Below, in pieces: positions 36,345 through 43,934 of a stretch of 64,000 bases of DNA. The notes under the pieces are model-generated. The model was not told where the DNA came from. It searched no databases and worked only from the letters and a program-made list of their open reading frames with translations. Numbering within the stretch: the stretch's first letter is position 1; each line of letters begins with the position of its first letter. The stretch spans positions 2,202,001 to 2,266,000 of the forward strand of contig NZ_SOAU01000001.1 in NCBI RefSeq assembly GCF_004364865.1, in the 5' to 3' direction. The DNA comes from Ilumatobacter fluminis. GTDB lineage: Bacteria > Actinomycetota > Acidimicrobiia > Acidimicrobiales > Ilumatobacteraceae. Made by a program: the position numbers and the translations under genes.

Positions 36345-36731
36345 TCAGCCCTCCGTGAGTTCGCGATAGGCAGCGGCGTCCATGAGGGCGTCGAGCGCCG
36401 ACTCGTCGGCGATGTCGACCTCGATCAGCCAGCCGTCGCCGTAGGGATCTTCGTTGATCAGCCCCGGTGAATCGGCGAGCGCCTCGTTCACGGCGGCGAC
36501 CGTCCCACCGACGGGGGCGTACATCTCCGACACCGACTTGGTCGATTCGAGTTCGCCGACCGAGTCGCCCGAGGAGACGGTGGCACCGACGTCGGGCAGA
36601 TCGACGAACACCACGTCGCCCAGCGCATCTTGTGCGAAGTCGGTGACCCCAACCCTCACCCTCGACGACTGGTCGAGACGTCGGGCCCACTCGTGCTCGG
36701 CGCTGTAGCGAAGATCCTCGGGGACGTTCAT
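36345..36731 (-). CDS. gcvH: glycine cleavage H protein
   Basis: 128 residues from MNVPEDLRYSAEHEW. The lipoyl carrier that shuttles the aminomethyl group between GcvP and GcvT. The lipoylation lysine is K65 in GELESTKSVSE; the flanking pieces VGVTDFAQDALGDVVFVDLP and MYAPVGGTVAAVN are typical. First gene of a compact leftward operon gcvH-FHA-ftsR (2-bp gap, then 8-bp overlap). Separated from riboswitch-controlled gcvP by nine kilobases and the opposite strand. Confidence 0.96.
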   Translation of the reverse strand: MNVPEDLRYSAEHEWARRLDQSSRVRVGVTDFAQDALGDVVFVDLPDVGATVSSGDSVGELESTKSVSEMYAPVGGTVAAVNEALADSPGLINEDPYGDGWLIEVDIADESALDALMDAAAYRELTEG

Positions 36732-36789
36732 GGCCCGTAACCGTACCGCTTCGGGACCCCTCGCCACGACAGCGACCGGCGGCGAATCG

Positions 36790-37413
36790 TCACGTTCGCT
36801 TGGCGCGCCCGGATGCGATGCTGTCGCGGATCATCGGGATGTACATGACGCCGGTGTAGTAGCTCAGGATCAGCCCCGGAATGCCGAGGACCCACGCCGC
36901 CACGGTGAACGCATCGGCGATCGGGATCGAGCTCTGCCCCATCAAGAAGCCGGGTACGGCGAACATCAGCAGGAACGTGGCGGTCTTGCCCCACCAGGTG
37001 ACGTCGAATCGTTCCATCCCGAAGAACACGGTCGCGATCGCGACCGCACCACCGACGAGGATCTCGCGGAACAGCACGGCGACGCCGAACCAGATCGGCA
37101 TCGACCCGTCGATCATGATCGCGACGATCGCGACGAGGAACAGGAGCCGGTCGACGGTCGGGTCGAACTTCTTGCCGAACTCGCTCGTCTGGCCGAGGCG
37201 CCGGGCGAGGTAGCCGTCGACCCAGTCGGTCGCTCCCAGTGCGCCGAGCAACCAGGCAGCCGCCTGACGGTTCTCCGGGCCGAAGAGCAACCAGACGAAC
37301 AGCGGGAGGCAGAGCAGGCGCAGCAGGGTGAACAGGTTCGGGATCGTCCACAAGGTGTCGACCTCGCGCACCTCGATCGTGTCGGCCTTCGCGTCGGGGA
37401 GTCCCTCGCTCAT
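36790..37413 (-). CDS. CDP-alcohol phosphatidyltransferase (PgsA-like)
   Basis: 207 residues, integral membrane. The CDP-alcohol transferase motif D-G-x2-A-R-x8-G-x3-D-x3-D is complete in DWVDGYLARRLGQTSEF plus GKKFDPTVDRLL (residues about 63-90). The start IPNLFTLLRLLCLPLFVWLLF is the usual first helix, and around six hydrophobic segments follow. Members make phosphatidylglycerol phosphate, phosphatidylinositol phosphate or cardiolipin; PgsA2 occupies the equivalent neighbourhood in M. tuberculosis (Rv1822). The exact alcohol acceptor cannot be assigned. 58 bp upstream of gcvH on the same strand. Confidence 0.9.
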   Translation of the reverse strand: MSEGLPDAKADTIEVREVDTLWTIPNLFTLLRLLCLPLFVWLLFGPENRQAAAWLLGALGATDWVDGYLARRLGQTSEFGKKFDPTVDRLLFLVAIVAIMIDGSMPIWFGVAVLFREILVGGAVAIATVFFGMERFDVTWWGKTATFLLMFAVPGFLMGQSSIPIADAFTVAAWVLGIPGLILSYYTGVMYIPMIRDSIASGRAKRT

Positions 37414-37454
37414 CGGGTCGAGCCTAGGAGCTGGCCGTCGGTACTGTGAGGCTC

Positions 37455-37874
37455 ATGGCGACGATCTTCACCCGCATCATCGACGGCGAGATTCCCGGCA
37501 CCTTCGTGTGGCGGGACGATCGGTGCGTGGCGTTCATGTCGATCAACCCGATGGCGACCGGCCACACGCTGGTGGTCCCGATCGAGGAGGTCGACCACTG
37601 GGTCGATGCCTCGCCCGAGTTGACGGCGCACCTGTTCGAGGTGACCCGCATCATCGGCGAGGCGCAACGTCGGGCGTTTTCACCCGAACGGGTGGGCGTG
37701 ATCATCGCCGGCTACGAGGTGCCCCACACCCACATCCACGTCGTGCCCACCAACGAGATGAGTGAACTGTCGTTCGCCAACGCCGCCGCGACCTTCGACC
37801 GCGACGAGTTGACCGCCGCCGCAGCGTCGATCCGCCGAGCCCTCCGCGACATGGGCCACACCCCCGCCGAGTAG
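37455..37874 (+). CDS. HIT family hydrolase
   Basis: 139 residues from MATIFTRIIDGEIPGTFVW. The histidine triad is HTHIHVV near residue 97, with NPMATGHTLVVPIEEVDHW upstream, as in HinT/Fhit-like nucleotide hydrolases that split phosphoramidates such as aminoacyl-AMP. The start at 37455 fits the conserved 'xxIFxxIIxGEIPa' opening; an earlier in-frame GTG adds only three residues. Divergent from the phosphatidyltransferase gene. A palindromic repeat begins 7 bp after its stop. Confidence 0.92.
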   Translation: MATIFTRIIDGEIPGTFVWRDDRCVAFMSINPMATGHTLVVPIEEVDHWVDASPELTAHLFEVTRIIGEAQRRAFSPERVGVIIAGYEVPHTHIHVVPTNEMSELSFANAAATFDRDELTAAAASIRRALRDMGHTPAE

Positions 37875-37881
37875 TCGAGCC

Positions 37882-37947
37882 CCGGGTCGGGTGTCGTACG
37901 GAACGCCGAGGCGCAGCCGAGGTGTGTCGGGAGATCACCCGACCCGG
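37882..37947. repeat. palindromic intergenic repeat, copy 1
   Basis: A perfect 12-bp inverted pair, CCGGGTCGGGTG (37882-37893) and CACCCGACCCGG (37936-37947), encloses a 42-base interior with GAACGCCGAGGCG. Copy 2 lies on the far side of the serine-hydrolase gene. It could work as a terminator for the HIT gene or be a small mobile/REP-like element. Confidence 0.7.
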
Positions 37948-37980
37948 ATCGAGTCGCACCGGTTTGCAACACTGGCGGCC

Positions 37981-39204
37981 ATGAGCATGCAGACCGCTGA
38001 TCCGTCCGCACTGGGGTTCGACGCCGACCGTCTGGCACGGATCGACCGGCACTTCGCCCACTACGTCGACGACGGCCGTCTGCCGGGCTGGCAGGTGGTC
38101 GTGAACCGCGGCGGCGAGACCGTCCACGCCTCCACTTATGGCCGCCGCGACGTCGAGGCCGACATCGGCTGGTCGGACGACACGGTCGTGCGGATGTACT
38201 CGATGACGAAGCCGATCACCTCGGTCGCCGCGATGATGCTCTACGAGGAGGGCGCATTCGAGCTGAAGGACCCGGTCTCGAAGTTCATCCCGTCGTTCGG
38301 TGAGTCGAGGGTGTACCGCAGCGGCAACCACATGAAGCCGGTCACCGAGGGGCTCGCCGAGGAGATGAAGATCTGGCACCTCCTCACCCACACGTCGGGC
38401 CTGACCTACGGCTTCCACCATCAGCACGTCACCGACGCGATCTACCGAGCTCGTGGTTTCGAGTGGGGTGCCCCTGACGGCATCGATCTCGCCGAGACCT
38501 GCGATCGCTGGGCGGCGATGCCGCTCGCCTTCCAGCCGGGCGCCGAATGGAACTACAGCGTGTCGACCGACGTGCTCGGCCGGGTCGTCGAGGTCGCGTC
38601 GGGCATGGCGCTCGACGAGTTCTTCGAGCAGCGGATCTTCCAGCCGCTGAAGATGACCGAGACGGGGTTCGCCCCGACCGACGAGCAGCGTGACCGGTTC
38701 GCCCGCCTCTACTCCCCCAACCCCGCCAACGGTCGGGCGGTCATCAGCCCGCTCGAGGCTGCGGCCGGTGCGCGCATGTTCCTGTCGGGCGGTGGTGGTC
38801 TGGTCGGCACGGCTGCCGACTATGTCCGCTTCACCCGGTTCCTGCTGAACAAGGGTGAGCTCGACGGCGTGCGCCTGCTCGGGACCCGCACCGTCGACTA
38901 CATGACCCAGAACCACCTGCCCGGCGGTGTCGACCTCGAGGCGTACGGTCGCCCCCTGTTCGCCGAGACCCAGTTCGACGGTGTCGGGTTCGGTCTGGGC
39001 TTCTCGGTGTCGCTCGACCCGGTGGCGAACAAGGTGCTCGGTTCACCCGGCGAGTACGCCTGGGGCGGCGCTGCGAGCACGGCGTTCTGGTGCGACCCGG
39101 TCGAGGACATCTCGGTCGTGTTCCTCACCCAGCTCCTCCCGAGCAGCACCCACCCCATCCGCACCCAACTCAAGCAACTCGTCTACCAAGCCCTCGTCGA
39201 CTGA
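37981..39204 (+). CDS. serine hydrolase, beta-lactamase class C / EstB-like family
   Basis: 407 residues from MSMQTADPSALG. The active-site S74-x-x-K77 lies in RMYSMTKPITSVAAMML and the Tyr motif Y192-S-V in WNYSVSTDVLGRVVEVASG. Other family markers: LLTHTSGLTYGFHH and MFLSGGGGLVGTAADYVRFTRFLLN. No signal peptide is apparent, so this is more likely a cytoplasmic esterase of the EstB type than a penicillin-degrading enzyme. Flanked on both sides by related palindromic repeats, so it may be a cassette that moved as a unit. Confidence 0.9.
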   Translation: MSMQTADPSALGFDADRLARIDRHFAHYVDDGRLPGWQVVVNRGGETVHASTYGRRDVEADIGWSDDTVVRMYSMTKPITSVAAMMLYEEGAFELKDPVSKFIPSFGESRVYRSGNHMKPVTEGLAEEMKIWHLLTHTSGLTYGFHHQHVTDAIYRARGFEWGAPDGIDLAETCDRWAAMPLAFQPGAEWNYSVSTDVLGRVVEVASGMALDEFFEQRIFQPLKMTETGFAPTDEQRDRFARLYSPNPANGRAVISPLEAAAGARMFLSGGGGLVGTAADYVRFTRFLLNKGELDGVRLLGTRTVDYMTQNHLPGGVDLEAYGRPLFAETQFDGVGFGLGFSVSLDPVANKVLGSPGEYAWGGAASTAFWCDPVEDISVVFLTQLLPSSTHPIRTQLKQLVYQALVD

Positions 39205-39227
39205 CGGAAGGACGGCGACGCCACCAA

Positions 39228-39287
39228 CGGGTCGGGTGTCGCAGGGAACGGCGACGGAGTCGACAATTCCGGAGATCACCCGACCCG
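39228..39287. repeat. palindromic intergenic repeat, copy 2
   Basis: Inverted pair CGGGTCGGGTG (39228-39238) and CACCCGACCCG (39277-39287), with the shared start GGGTCGGGTGTCG and shared end GGAGATCACCCGACCCGG as in copy 1, but a diverged centre. It ends 2 bp before the convergent SRAP gene's stop, so it can terminate both genes. Confidence 0.7.
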
Positions 39288-39289
39288 GG

Positions 39290-39997
39290 TCAGACCGGGG
39301 TGACGAGGTGGTCGCCCTTGTTGCGGACGTTGTTCACGTCGGTCGACACCTCGTGCATGGTCAGCAGGTTGTCGGGCGCCGGCACCAGCAGGCTCGCCAG
39401 CATGTCGATGTTCTGGTTCGTCGGGTCGAGCCACTGATCCCACATCGCCTTGGGAAGGATGACCGGCATCCGGTTGTGGATCGGCTCCATCGTCGCGTTG
39501 GCGCTCGTCGTGATCACGCTGGCGGTGTGGAGCCAGGGAGCGTCCGACCCCTCGGCCTTGTCGCGCCACGCCGACCACAAGCCCGCGACGGCCAGTGGTT
39601 CGTCGTCCTGGCGGTGGATGAAGTACGGCCGCTTGGCGAGCTTGCCGGCCTTGGTGACCGGTCCTCCCTCGACGCCGGGCGCCCATTCGTAGAAGCCGTC
39701 CATCGGGATGATGCAGCGATGCTTCTTGAACACACCCTTGAACGCCGGCTTCTCGGCGATCGTCTCCGAGCGGGCGTTGATCATCTTCTGGCCGAGCTTG
39801 CGTTCCTTCGCCCAGACCGGCAGGAGACCCCACATGAACGCCTGCACCTCGCGTCCGTCCGGCGTGTCGACGACGCCGTAGATGTCGTTCGTGGGCGCGA
39901 CGTTGAAGTTCTGGCCGAGGGTCTCGACGGCGGTGTCCGCGCCGAAGTAGGCGGCGATCCGTTCAGGCGACGACGACGAGACGAACCGGCCGCACAT
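39290..39997 (-). CDS. SRAP (HMCES/YedK) family abasic-site protein
   Basis: 235 residues starting MCGRFVSS. The second residue, Cys, becomes the N-terminal nucleophile that links covalently to abasic sites in single-stranded DNA and protects them. Other SRAP marks: FNVAPTNDIYGVV (the conserved Asn-Ala-Pro segment), WGLLPVWAKE, INARSETIAEKPAFK, RCIIPMDGFYEW (active-site Glu) and NRMPVILP with the His of PIHNRMPVIL. It begins 2 bp after the YegP-like gene's stop on the same strand, so a two-gene unit. Confidence 0.93.
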   Translation of the reverse strand: MCGRFVSSSSPERIAAYFGADTAVETLGQNFNVAPTNDIYGVVDTPDGREVQAFMWGLLPVWAKERKLGQKMINARSETIAEKPAFKGVFKKHRCIIPMDGFYEWAPGVEGGPVTKAGKLAKRPYFIHRQDDEPLAVAGLWSAWRDKAEGSDAPWLHTASVITTSANATMEPIHNRMPVILPKAMWDQWLDPTNQNIDMLASLLVPAPDNLLTMHEVSTDVNNVRNKGDHLVTPV

Positions 39998-39999
39998 GA

Positions 40000-40191
40000 T
40001 CAGGCCGGATTCGTGGTCGCGTCGTCGACCGGTGCGACCGGAGCGTTCTTGCGCACCGACTCGATGCCGTTGTTGCACGCCTTCTTCGTCGAGTACCCCT
40101 GGCTCGTGGCGATCACCTGACCGTTGCCGGCCTTGAGCCGGAAGCGGTACTTGCCGCCCTGGTCCTGGAAGATCTCGAACTTGCCGGCCAT
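40000..40191 (-). CDS. YegP-like DUF1508 protein
   Basis: 63 residues, MAGKFEIFQDQGGKYRFRL. The single DUF1508 unit is recognised by FRLKAGNGQVIATSQGYSTKKACNNGIESVRKNA (pieces: KAGNGQVIATSQGY, ACNNGIESVRKNA). The family has an alpha-beta fold of unknown function. GAGGAG lies 5 bases before the ATG, an excellent ribosome-binding site. It is immediately upstream of the SRAP gene, so the pair is probably expressed together; a DNA-damage link is inference from the partner. Confidence 0.9.
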   Translation of the reverse strand: MAGKFEIFQDQGGKYRFRLKAGNGQVIATSQGYSTKKACNNGIESVRKNAPVAPVDDATTNPA

Positions 40192-40293
40192 GGTGCTCCT
40201 CGTGACGGTGGTCGGGCCTGTGGTGCCGTCACCGTAGCAACGCCGATGCGTGGTCCCGGACCACTCGGGCGAGGCGTGCCAGAGTACGGATTC

Positions 40294-41547
40294 GTGACCC
40301 GTCGACCGCTCGCACCGCTGGCCCTGCTCGCCGCGTGTGCCGTCGTCGGATGCGCCGATGACGGGGCGGGTGGCGATGTGCTGCGGGTGCCGGGCGACCA
40401 CGCCACGATCCAGGCGGCGGTCGACGCCGCTCGCTCGGGTGATGTCGTGCTGATCGACGAGGGCACCTACCACGAGGCGGTGACCGTGGCGACGGACGGC
40501 ATCACGATCCGCGGTGTCGACCGCAACGCGGTCGTCCTCGACGGTGAGCACGAACTCGTCAACGGCGTATCGGTGCGCAGTGACGGTGTCGCGGTCGAGA
40601 ACCTCACGGTGCACTCGTACCGACAGAACGGAGTGCTCGTCAACGGGGCGACCGGCGACGATCCGGCCGACGGAGGCGCGTACGGCGCCGGTGACGACGC
40701 CCTCGTCGGTTACCGCGTCTCGTACGTGACCACGGCGAACAACGGTCTGTACGGCATCTACGCGTTCGCGTCCCGTGGCGGCCTGATCGAGCACTCGCTC
40801 GCGTCGGGCAGCCCCGACTCCGGGATCTATGTCGGCCAGTGCAAGCCGTGCAACGTCGTGATCCGGGACTCGGTGGCCGAGTACAACGCGATCGGCTACT
40901 ACGGCACCAACGCCAGCGGCGACGTGTACGTGGTCGACAGCGTCTTCCGGCACAATCGTCTCGGGATGGCTCCGAACTCGCAGGACATGGAACTGCTCGC
41001 ACCCCAGGTCGAGACGGTGCTCGCCGGCAACCTGGTGCACGACAACGACGACCCGGCGGCCCCGGCGATCACGTCCGGCTTCTCCGGCGGCGGCATCGCG
41101 ATCGGCGGCGGCACGCAGAACCTGGTGCTGCGCAATCGTGTCGAGGGCCACGACGTATACGGCATCGGTCTCGTGCAGCTCAACGGGTTCGACCCGATCG
41201 GGAACCGTGTGGAGGGAAACGTGCTGTCCGGCAACGGCGTCGACCTGTACTTCGAGTTCGGCAGCGGCGACGTCGCCACGTACGACAACTGCTTCAGCGG
41301 CAACACCTTCGGTACGTCACGGCCATCGTCGATCGAGTCGGTACTCCCCTGCGACGGCGACGCCATCGCGTTCGACGCGACGGAGCTCGACATCGCCGAC
41401 CCCGCACCCGACGTCGACCACCGGACGATCCCGCTGCCGCTGGCTCAGCCCTCGATGCCGGGCGACGTCATGGCAGTACCGGTAGCGGCAGCTGCGAGCC
41501 CCGAGTTGCCCGACCTCACTGCCATCACCGTTCCGGGGGCACCGTGA
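40294..41547 (+). CDS. lipoprotein with right-handed beta-helix repeats
   Basis: 417 residues from a GTG at 40294. N terminus VTRRPLAPLALLAACAVVGCADD gives a lipoprotein signal; either LAAC or VVGC could be the lipobox. From about residue 30 parallel beta-helix coils follow: IQAAVDAARSGDVVLIDEGTY (the pectate-lyase/NosD-like opening), ITIRGVDRNAVVLDG, VENLTVHSYRQNGVLVNG, then GVDLYFEFGSGD. This matches right-handed beta-helix (PF13229-type) surface proteins that bind or cut polysaccharides. No catalytic residues could be assigned. The stop overlaps the next gene's start by four bases. Confidence 0.82.
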   Translation: MTRRPLAPLALLAACAVVGCADDGAGGDVLRVPGDHATIQAAVDAARSGDVVLIDEGTYHEAVTVATDGITIRGVDRNAVVLDGEHELVNGVSVRSDGVAVENLTVHSYRQNGVLVNGATGDDPADGGAYGAGDDALVGYRVSYVTTANNGLYGIYAFASRGGLIEHSLASGSPDSGIYVGQCKPCNVVIRDSVAEYNAIGYYGTNASGDVYVVDSVFRHNRLGMAPNSQDMELLAPQVETVLAGNLVHDNDDPAAPAITSGFSGGGIAIGGGTQNLVLRNRVEGHDVYGIGLVQLNGFDPIGNRVEGNVLSGNGVDLYFEFGSGDVATYDNCFSGNTFGTSRPSSIESVLPCDGDAIAFDATELDIADPAPDVDHRTIPLPLAQPSMPGDVMAVPVAAAASPELPDLTAITVPGAP

Positions 41548-42284
41548 GACGCTGGCTCGCCGCTGCGACGCTGGTCGTGCTCGCCGCCTGTGGTGGCGAT
41601 CAGCCCGAGGACCAGATCGAGCTCGACGACGACGAGCGCGAGATCACCGACGACGAGGCGGCGCGGTTGGCCGAGACGCTCGTGACCAACCGCGAGCTCG
41701 GCGGTGCCGACTTCCAGATCACCTCCCGGTTGCCGAACGGCGACACGGCCACGCTCGAGGGTGAGGTCGACTGGGCCGACCTGTCGGGTCGGGGGACCGT
41801 GACCACCTCGGCCGGCCCGGCGGCGGTCGCCGAGGTGGTCTGGACCGAGACCGACGTCTACGAGCGGATTCCCGATTTGACCGATCTCGCCGCGCAGGTG
41901 GGCGACGACATCGACTGGGTGTCGAGGCGACCCGACCCTGACGGTCGTGACATCGACGCCATGATCGAGGTGCTGCTGGGGCTGTCGGCTCAGGACGTCG
42001 ACAACGCAGTGCTCATCCAGCAGGAACCCGGCACGGCGCATCTCCGCACCGACGAGGTGGCGAGCCAGGGCGTCGCCGTCGACGTGTTCCGGTACGGAAC
42101 CGGGACGATCCTGTGGCTCGAGCAGGACGGCACCACCATGTGGCGCTTCGAGAGCCTCTCGAACGACCGCCCGCTCGTCGCGGACCTGTTCGCTCACGGT
42201 GAGCGCACGATCGAGATCCCCGACGCCGTCCCCGCCGAGTCCGTCGCCGAGCTGTACGACGCCGCCGTCGGCCTCGATCCCTGA
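41544..42284 (+). CDS. putative lipoprotein of unknown function
   Basis: 246 residues from a GTG that overlaps the previous stop (GTGA). A lipoprotein signal RRWLAAATLVVLAACGG is clear, cysteine at about 16. The mature part begins acidic (QIELDDDEREITDDE), then a beta-rich domain (VDWADLSGRGTVTT, VAEVVWTETDVYERI) whose layout recalls LppX/LprG-type lipid-binding lipoproteins, but I cannot confirm it. Co-translated with the beta-helix lipoprotein, so the two probably act together at the cell surface. Confidence 0.65.
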   Translation: MRRWLAAATLVVLAACGGDQPEDQIELDDDEREITDDEAARLAETLVTNRELGGADFQITSRLPNGDTATLEGEVDWADLSGRGTVTTSAGPAAVAEVVWTETDVYERIPDLTDLAAQVGDDIDWVSRRPDPDGRDIDAMIEVLLGLSAQDVDNAVLIQQEPGTAHLRTDEVASQGVAVDVFRYGTGTILWLEQDGTTMWRFESLSNDRPLVADLFAHGERTIEIPDAVPAESVAELYDAAVGLDP

Positions 42285-42364
42285 CGAGGCGCCGAGCAGG
42301 CAGGTGTACCCGAGCGCACCTCGTCCGGCTGGACGGGTGCCACGCCGTGCGCGACGATGCGCGC

Positions 42365-43660
42365 ATGGTGGGAACCTCGAGGACGGGAGGCGCTTCGCCG
42401 CGCCGCGAGCAACGGCGCCGGCGAGTCGCTGCAACGGCGGTGATCGTCGGAGTGATCATCGGCTCCGGCTGCACCGAGGCCGACGACGCAGCAGAGGTGG
42501 CGACCGACACTGCCGGCGACGTGGTGACCGACACGACAACGAACGTCTCAGTGAGCGACGAACCGCCGACCGGCACTGGTGACGACGTCGTGGCCACCAC
42601 CGATGCGAACACCGTCATCGTCGTCACCCTGCCGCCCTCGACGGAGCCACCGATGGGCTCGCCGGTGACGGACCCACCACCAGTGACCACGGTCGTGAGC
42701 GGTCCGCCGGCCGTGGCGGTCGAGGCGATTGCGCTGCTCGACACCGTGCCGATCGGCGACCCCGACCCGGCGCGGCCGCCGTACATCCGCGACGAGTACC
42801 AGCCGGGCGGCTGGCCCGATCTCGACGGCGACTGCGTCTCGACCAGGCACCAGGTCCTCGCCGAGCAGTCGGCCGTGGCGGTGACCTGGAGCGCCGACGG
42901 CTGCTTCGTCGAGACCGGGCAGTGGACCGACCCGTACTCGGGCGAAGTCCTCACCACCGCTGACGAGGCGACGATCGACCACCTCATCCCGCTCGCCGAA
43001 GGCCATCGGGCGGGCGCATGGGCCTGGGACATCGACTCGAAGGTCCGCTTCACGAACGACCTCTCCCCCGGTGCGCTCGTCGTCGTGTCGGGCGCCACCA
43101 ATCAGAGCAAGGCCGACAAGGCGCCGGATCAATGGATGCCTCCACTCGAGGCGTCGCGCTGCGGGTACGCCATCAACTGGATCGACAAGAAGGCACGCTG
43201 GGGACTGACGGTGACCAGGGCCGAGCACGACGCGCTCCGGTTCGTCGTTGCTTCGTGCACCGCAGAAACGGCGCCGAGCGCTCCGTTCTCTCAGCCGGCG
43301 AGCGTGAACGTCACCGTGCCCACCACGACGACCACCACCACGATCGTCCCCGTCGCCGGCCCGGCCGAGATCGTGCTCGTCCGGTGCGACCGGTACGACG
43401 AGACGGTCACGATCGCCAACCGGGGCGGCCAACCGGGTGACCTGTCGGGCTACCGCCTGCACGACGAGGGCGACAAGCACTCGACCCCGCTCGGACAGTG
43501 GGGGCCGCTCCAGCCGGGCGCCACCCTGACGATCGTCACGGGTGATCAGGCGAGCGAGGCCGAGAGCCGTGTCGTCTGGAAACGCCAGAATGTCTGGAAC
43601 AACGACGGCGACATCGCCCACCTCGTCGGTGCCGGTGGCATCCAGACCATCGGCTGTTAG
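42365..43660 (+). CDS. exported HNH-type nuclease with C-terminal lamin-tail domain
   Basis: 431 residues from the ATG at 42365. A lipoprotein or signal-anchor segment (VAATAVIVGVIIGSGC) is followed by a Thr/Pro-rich linker to about residue 120. The central domain has the HNH/DUF1524 core with H206 in ATIDHLIPLAEGH and FTNDLSPGALVVVSGATNQSKADKAPDQWMPP, plus cysteines C in DGDC and DGCF. A LTD (lamin-tail) domain ends the protein: EIVLVRCDRYDETVTIANRG, LSGYRLHDEGDK, GATLTIVTGD. Exported HNH-LTD proteins are probable nucleases that take nucleotides from environmental DNA. A terminator hairpin lies 31 bp downstream. Confidence 0.82.
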   Translation: MVGTSRTGGASPRREQRRRRVAATAVIVGVIIGSGCTEADDAAEVATDTAGDVVTDTTTNVSVSDEPPTGTGDDVVATTDANTVIVVTLPPSTEPPMGSPVTDPPPVTTVVSGPPAVAVEAIALLDTVPIGDPDPARPPYIRDEYQPGGWPDLDGDCVSTRHQVLAEQSAVAVTWSADGCFVETGQWTDPYSGEVLTTADEATIDHLIPLAEGHRAGAWAWDIDSKVRFTNDLSPGALVVVSGATNQSKADKAPDQWMPPLEASRCGYAINWIDKKARWGLTVTRAEHDALRFVVASCTAETAPSAPFSQPASVNVTVPTTTTTTTIVPVAGPAEIVLVRCDRYDETVTIANRGGQPGDLSGYRLHDEGDKHSTPLGQWGPLQPGATLTIVTGDQASEAESRVVWKRQNVWNNDGDIAHLVGAGGIQTIGC

Positions 43661-43690
43661 GCGTTTCGGCCGTCGGGGACGCGGTCACCG

Positions 43691-43735
43691 GAAAACGACG
43701 AAGGCCCCGGCAGTGCTGCCGAGGCCTCCGCTTCG
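43691..43735 (-). terminator. hairpin terminator of tRNA-Pro, probably bidirectional
   Basis: On the minus strand AGGCCTCGGCAG and CTGCCGGGGCCT pair (one G-U), followed by TCGTCGTTTTC, a T-rich run. It lies just after the tRNA and 31 bp after the convergent nuclease gene. Confidence 0.75.
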
Positions 43736-43737
43736 TG

Positions 43738-43812
43738 TCGGGCTGAGAGGATTTGAACCTCCGGCCCCTTGTCCCCCAGACAAGTGCGCTAACCAAACTG
43801 CGCCACAGCCCG
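43738..43812 (-). tRNA. tRNA-Pro (anticodon GGG)
   Basis: 75 nt. Acceptor CGGGCTG pairs with CAGCCCG, discriminator A; D stem GCGC/GCGC; anticodon stem CTTGT/ACAAG with loop CTGGGGG giving anticodon GGG (bases 43775-43777), reading CCC/CCU proline codons; T arm GGAGG-TTCAAAT-CCTCT. The 3' CCA is not encoded. A terminator hairpin follows directly. Confidence 0.95.
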
Positions 43813-43934
43813 TGACGGCGGATCACGCTACCGGATCGCGAGCACAGAATGACAGCCTGAAGGGTCTCGATATCGACCCCCGGTCGGCCGGCAACATCGG
43901 CACCGCAGGACGACGCCGACGTTGCCGGGCGGGT

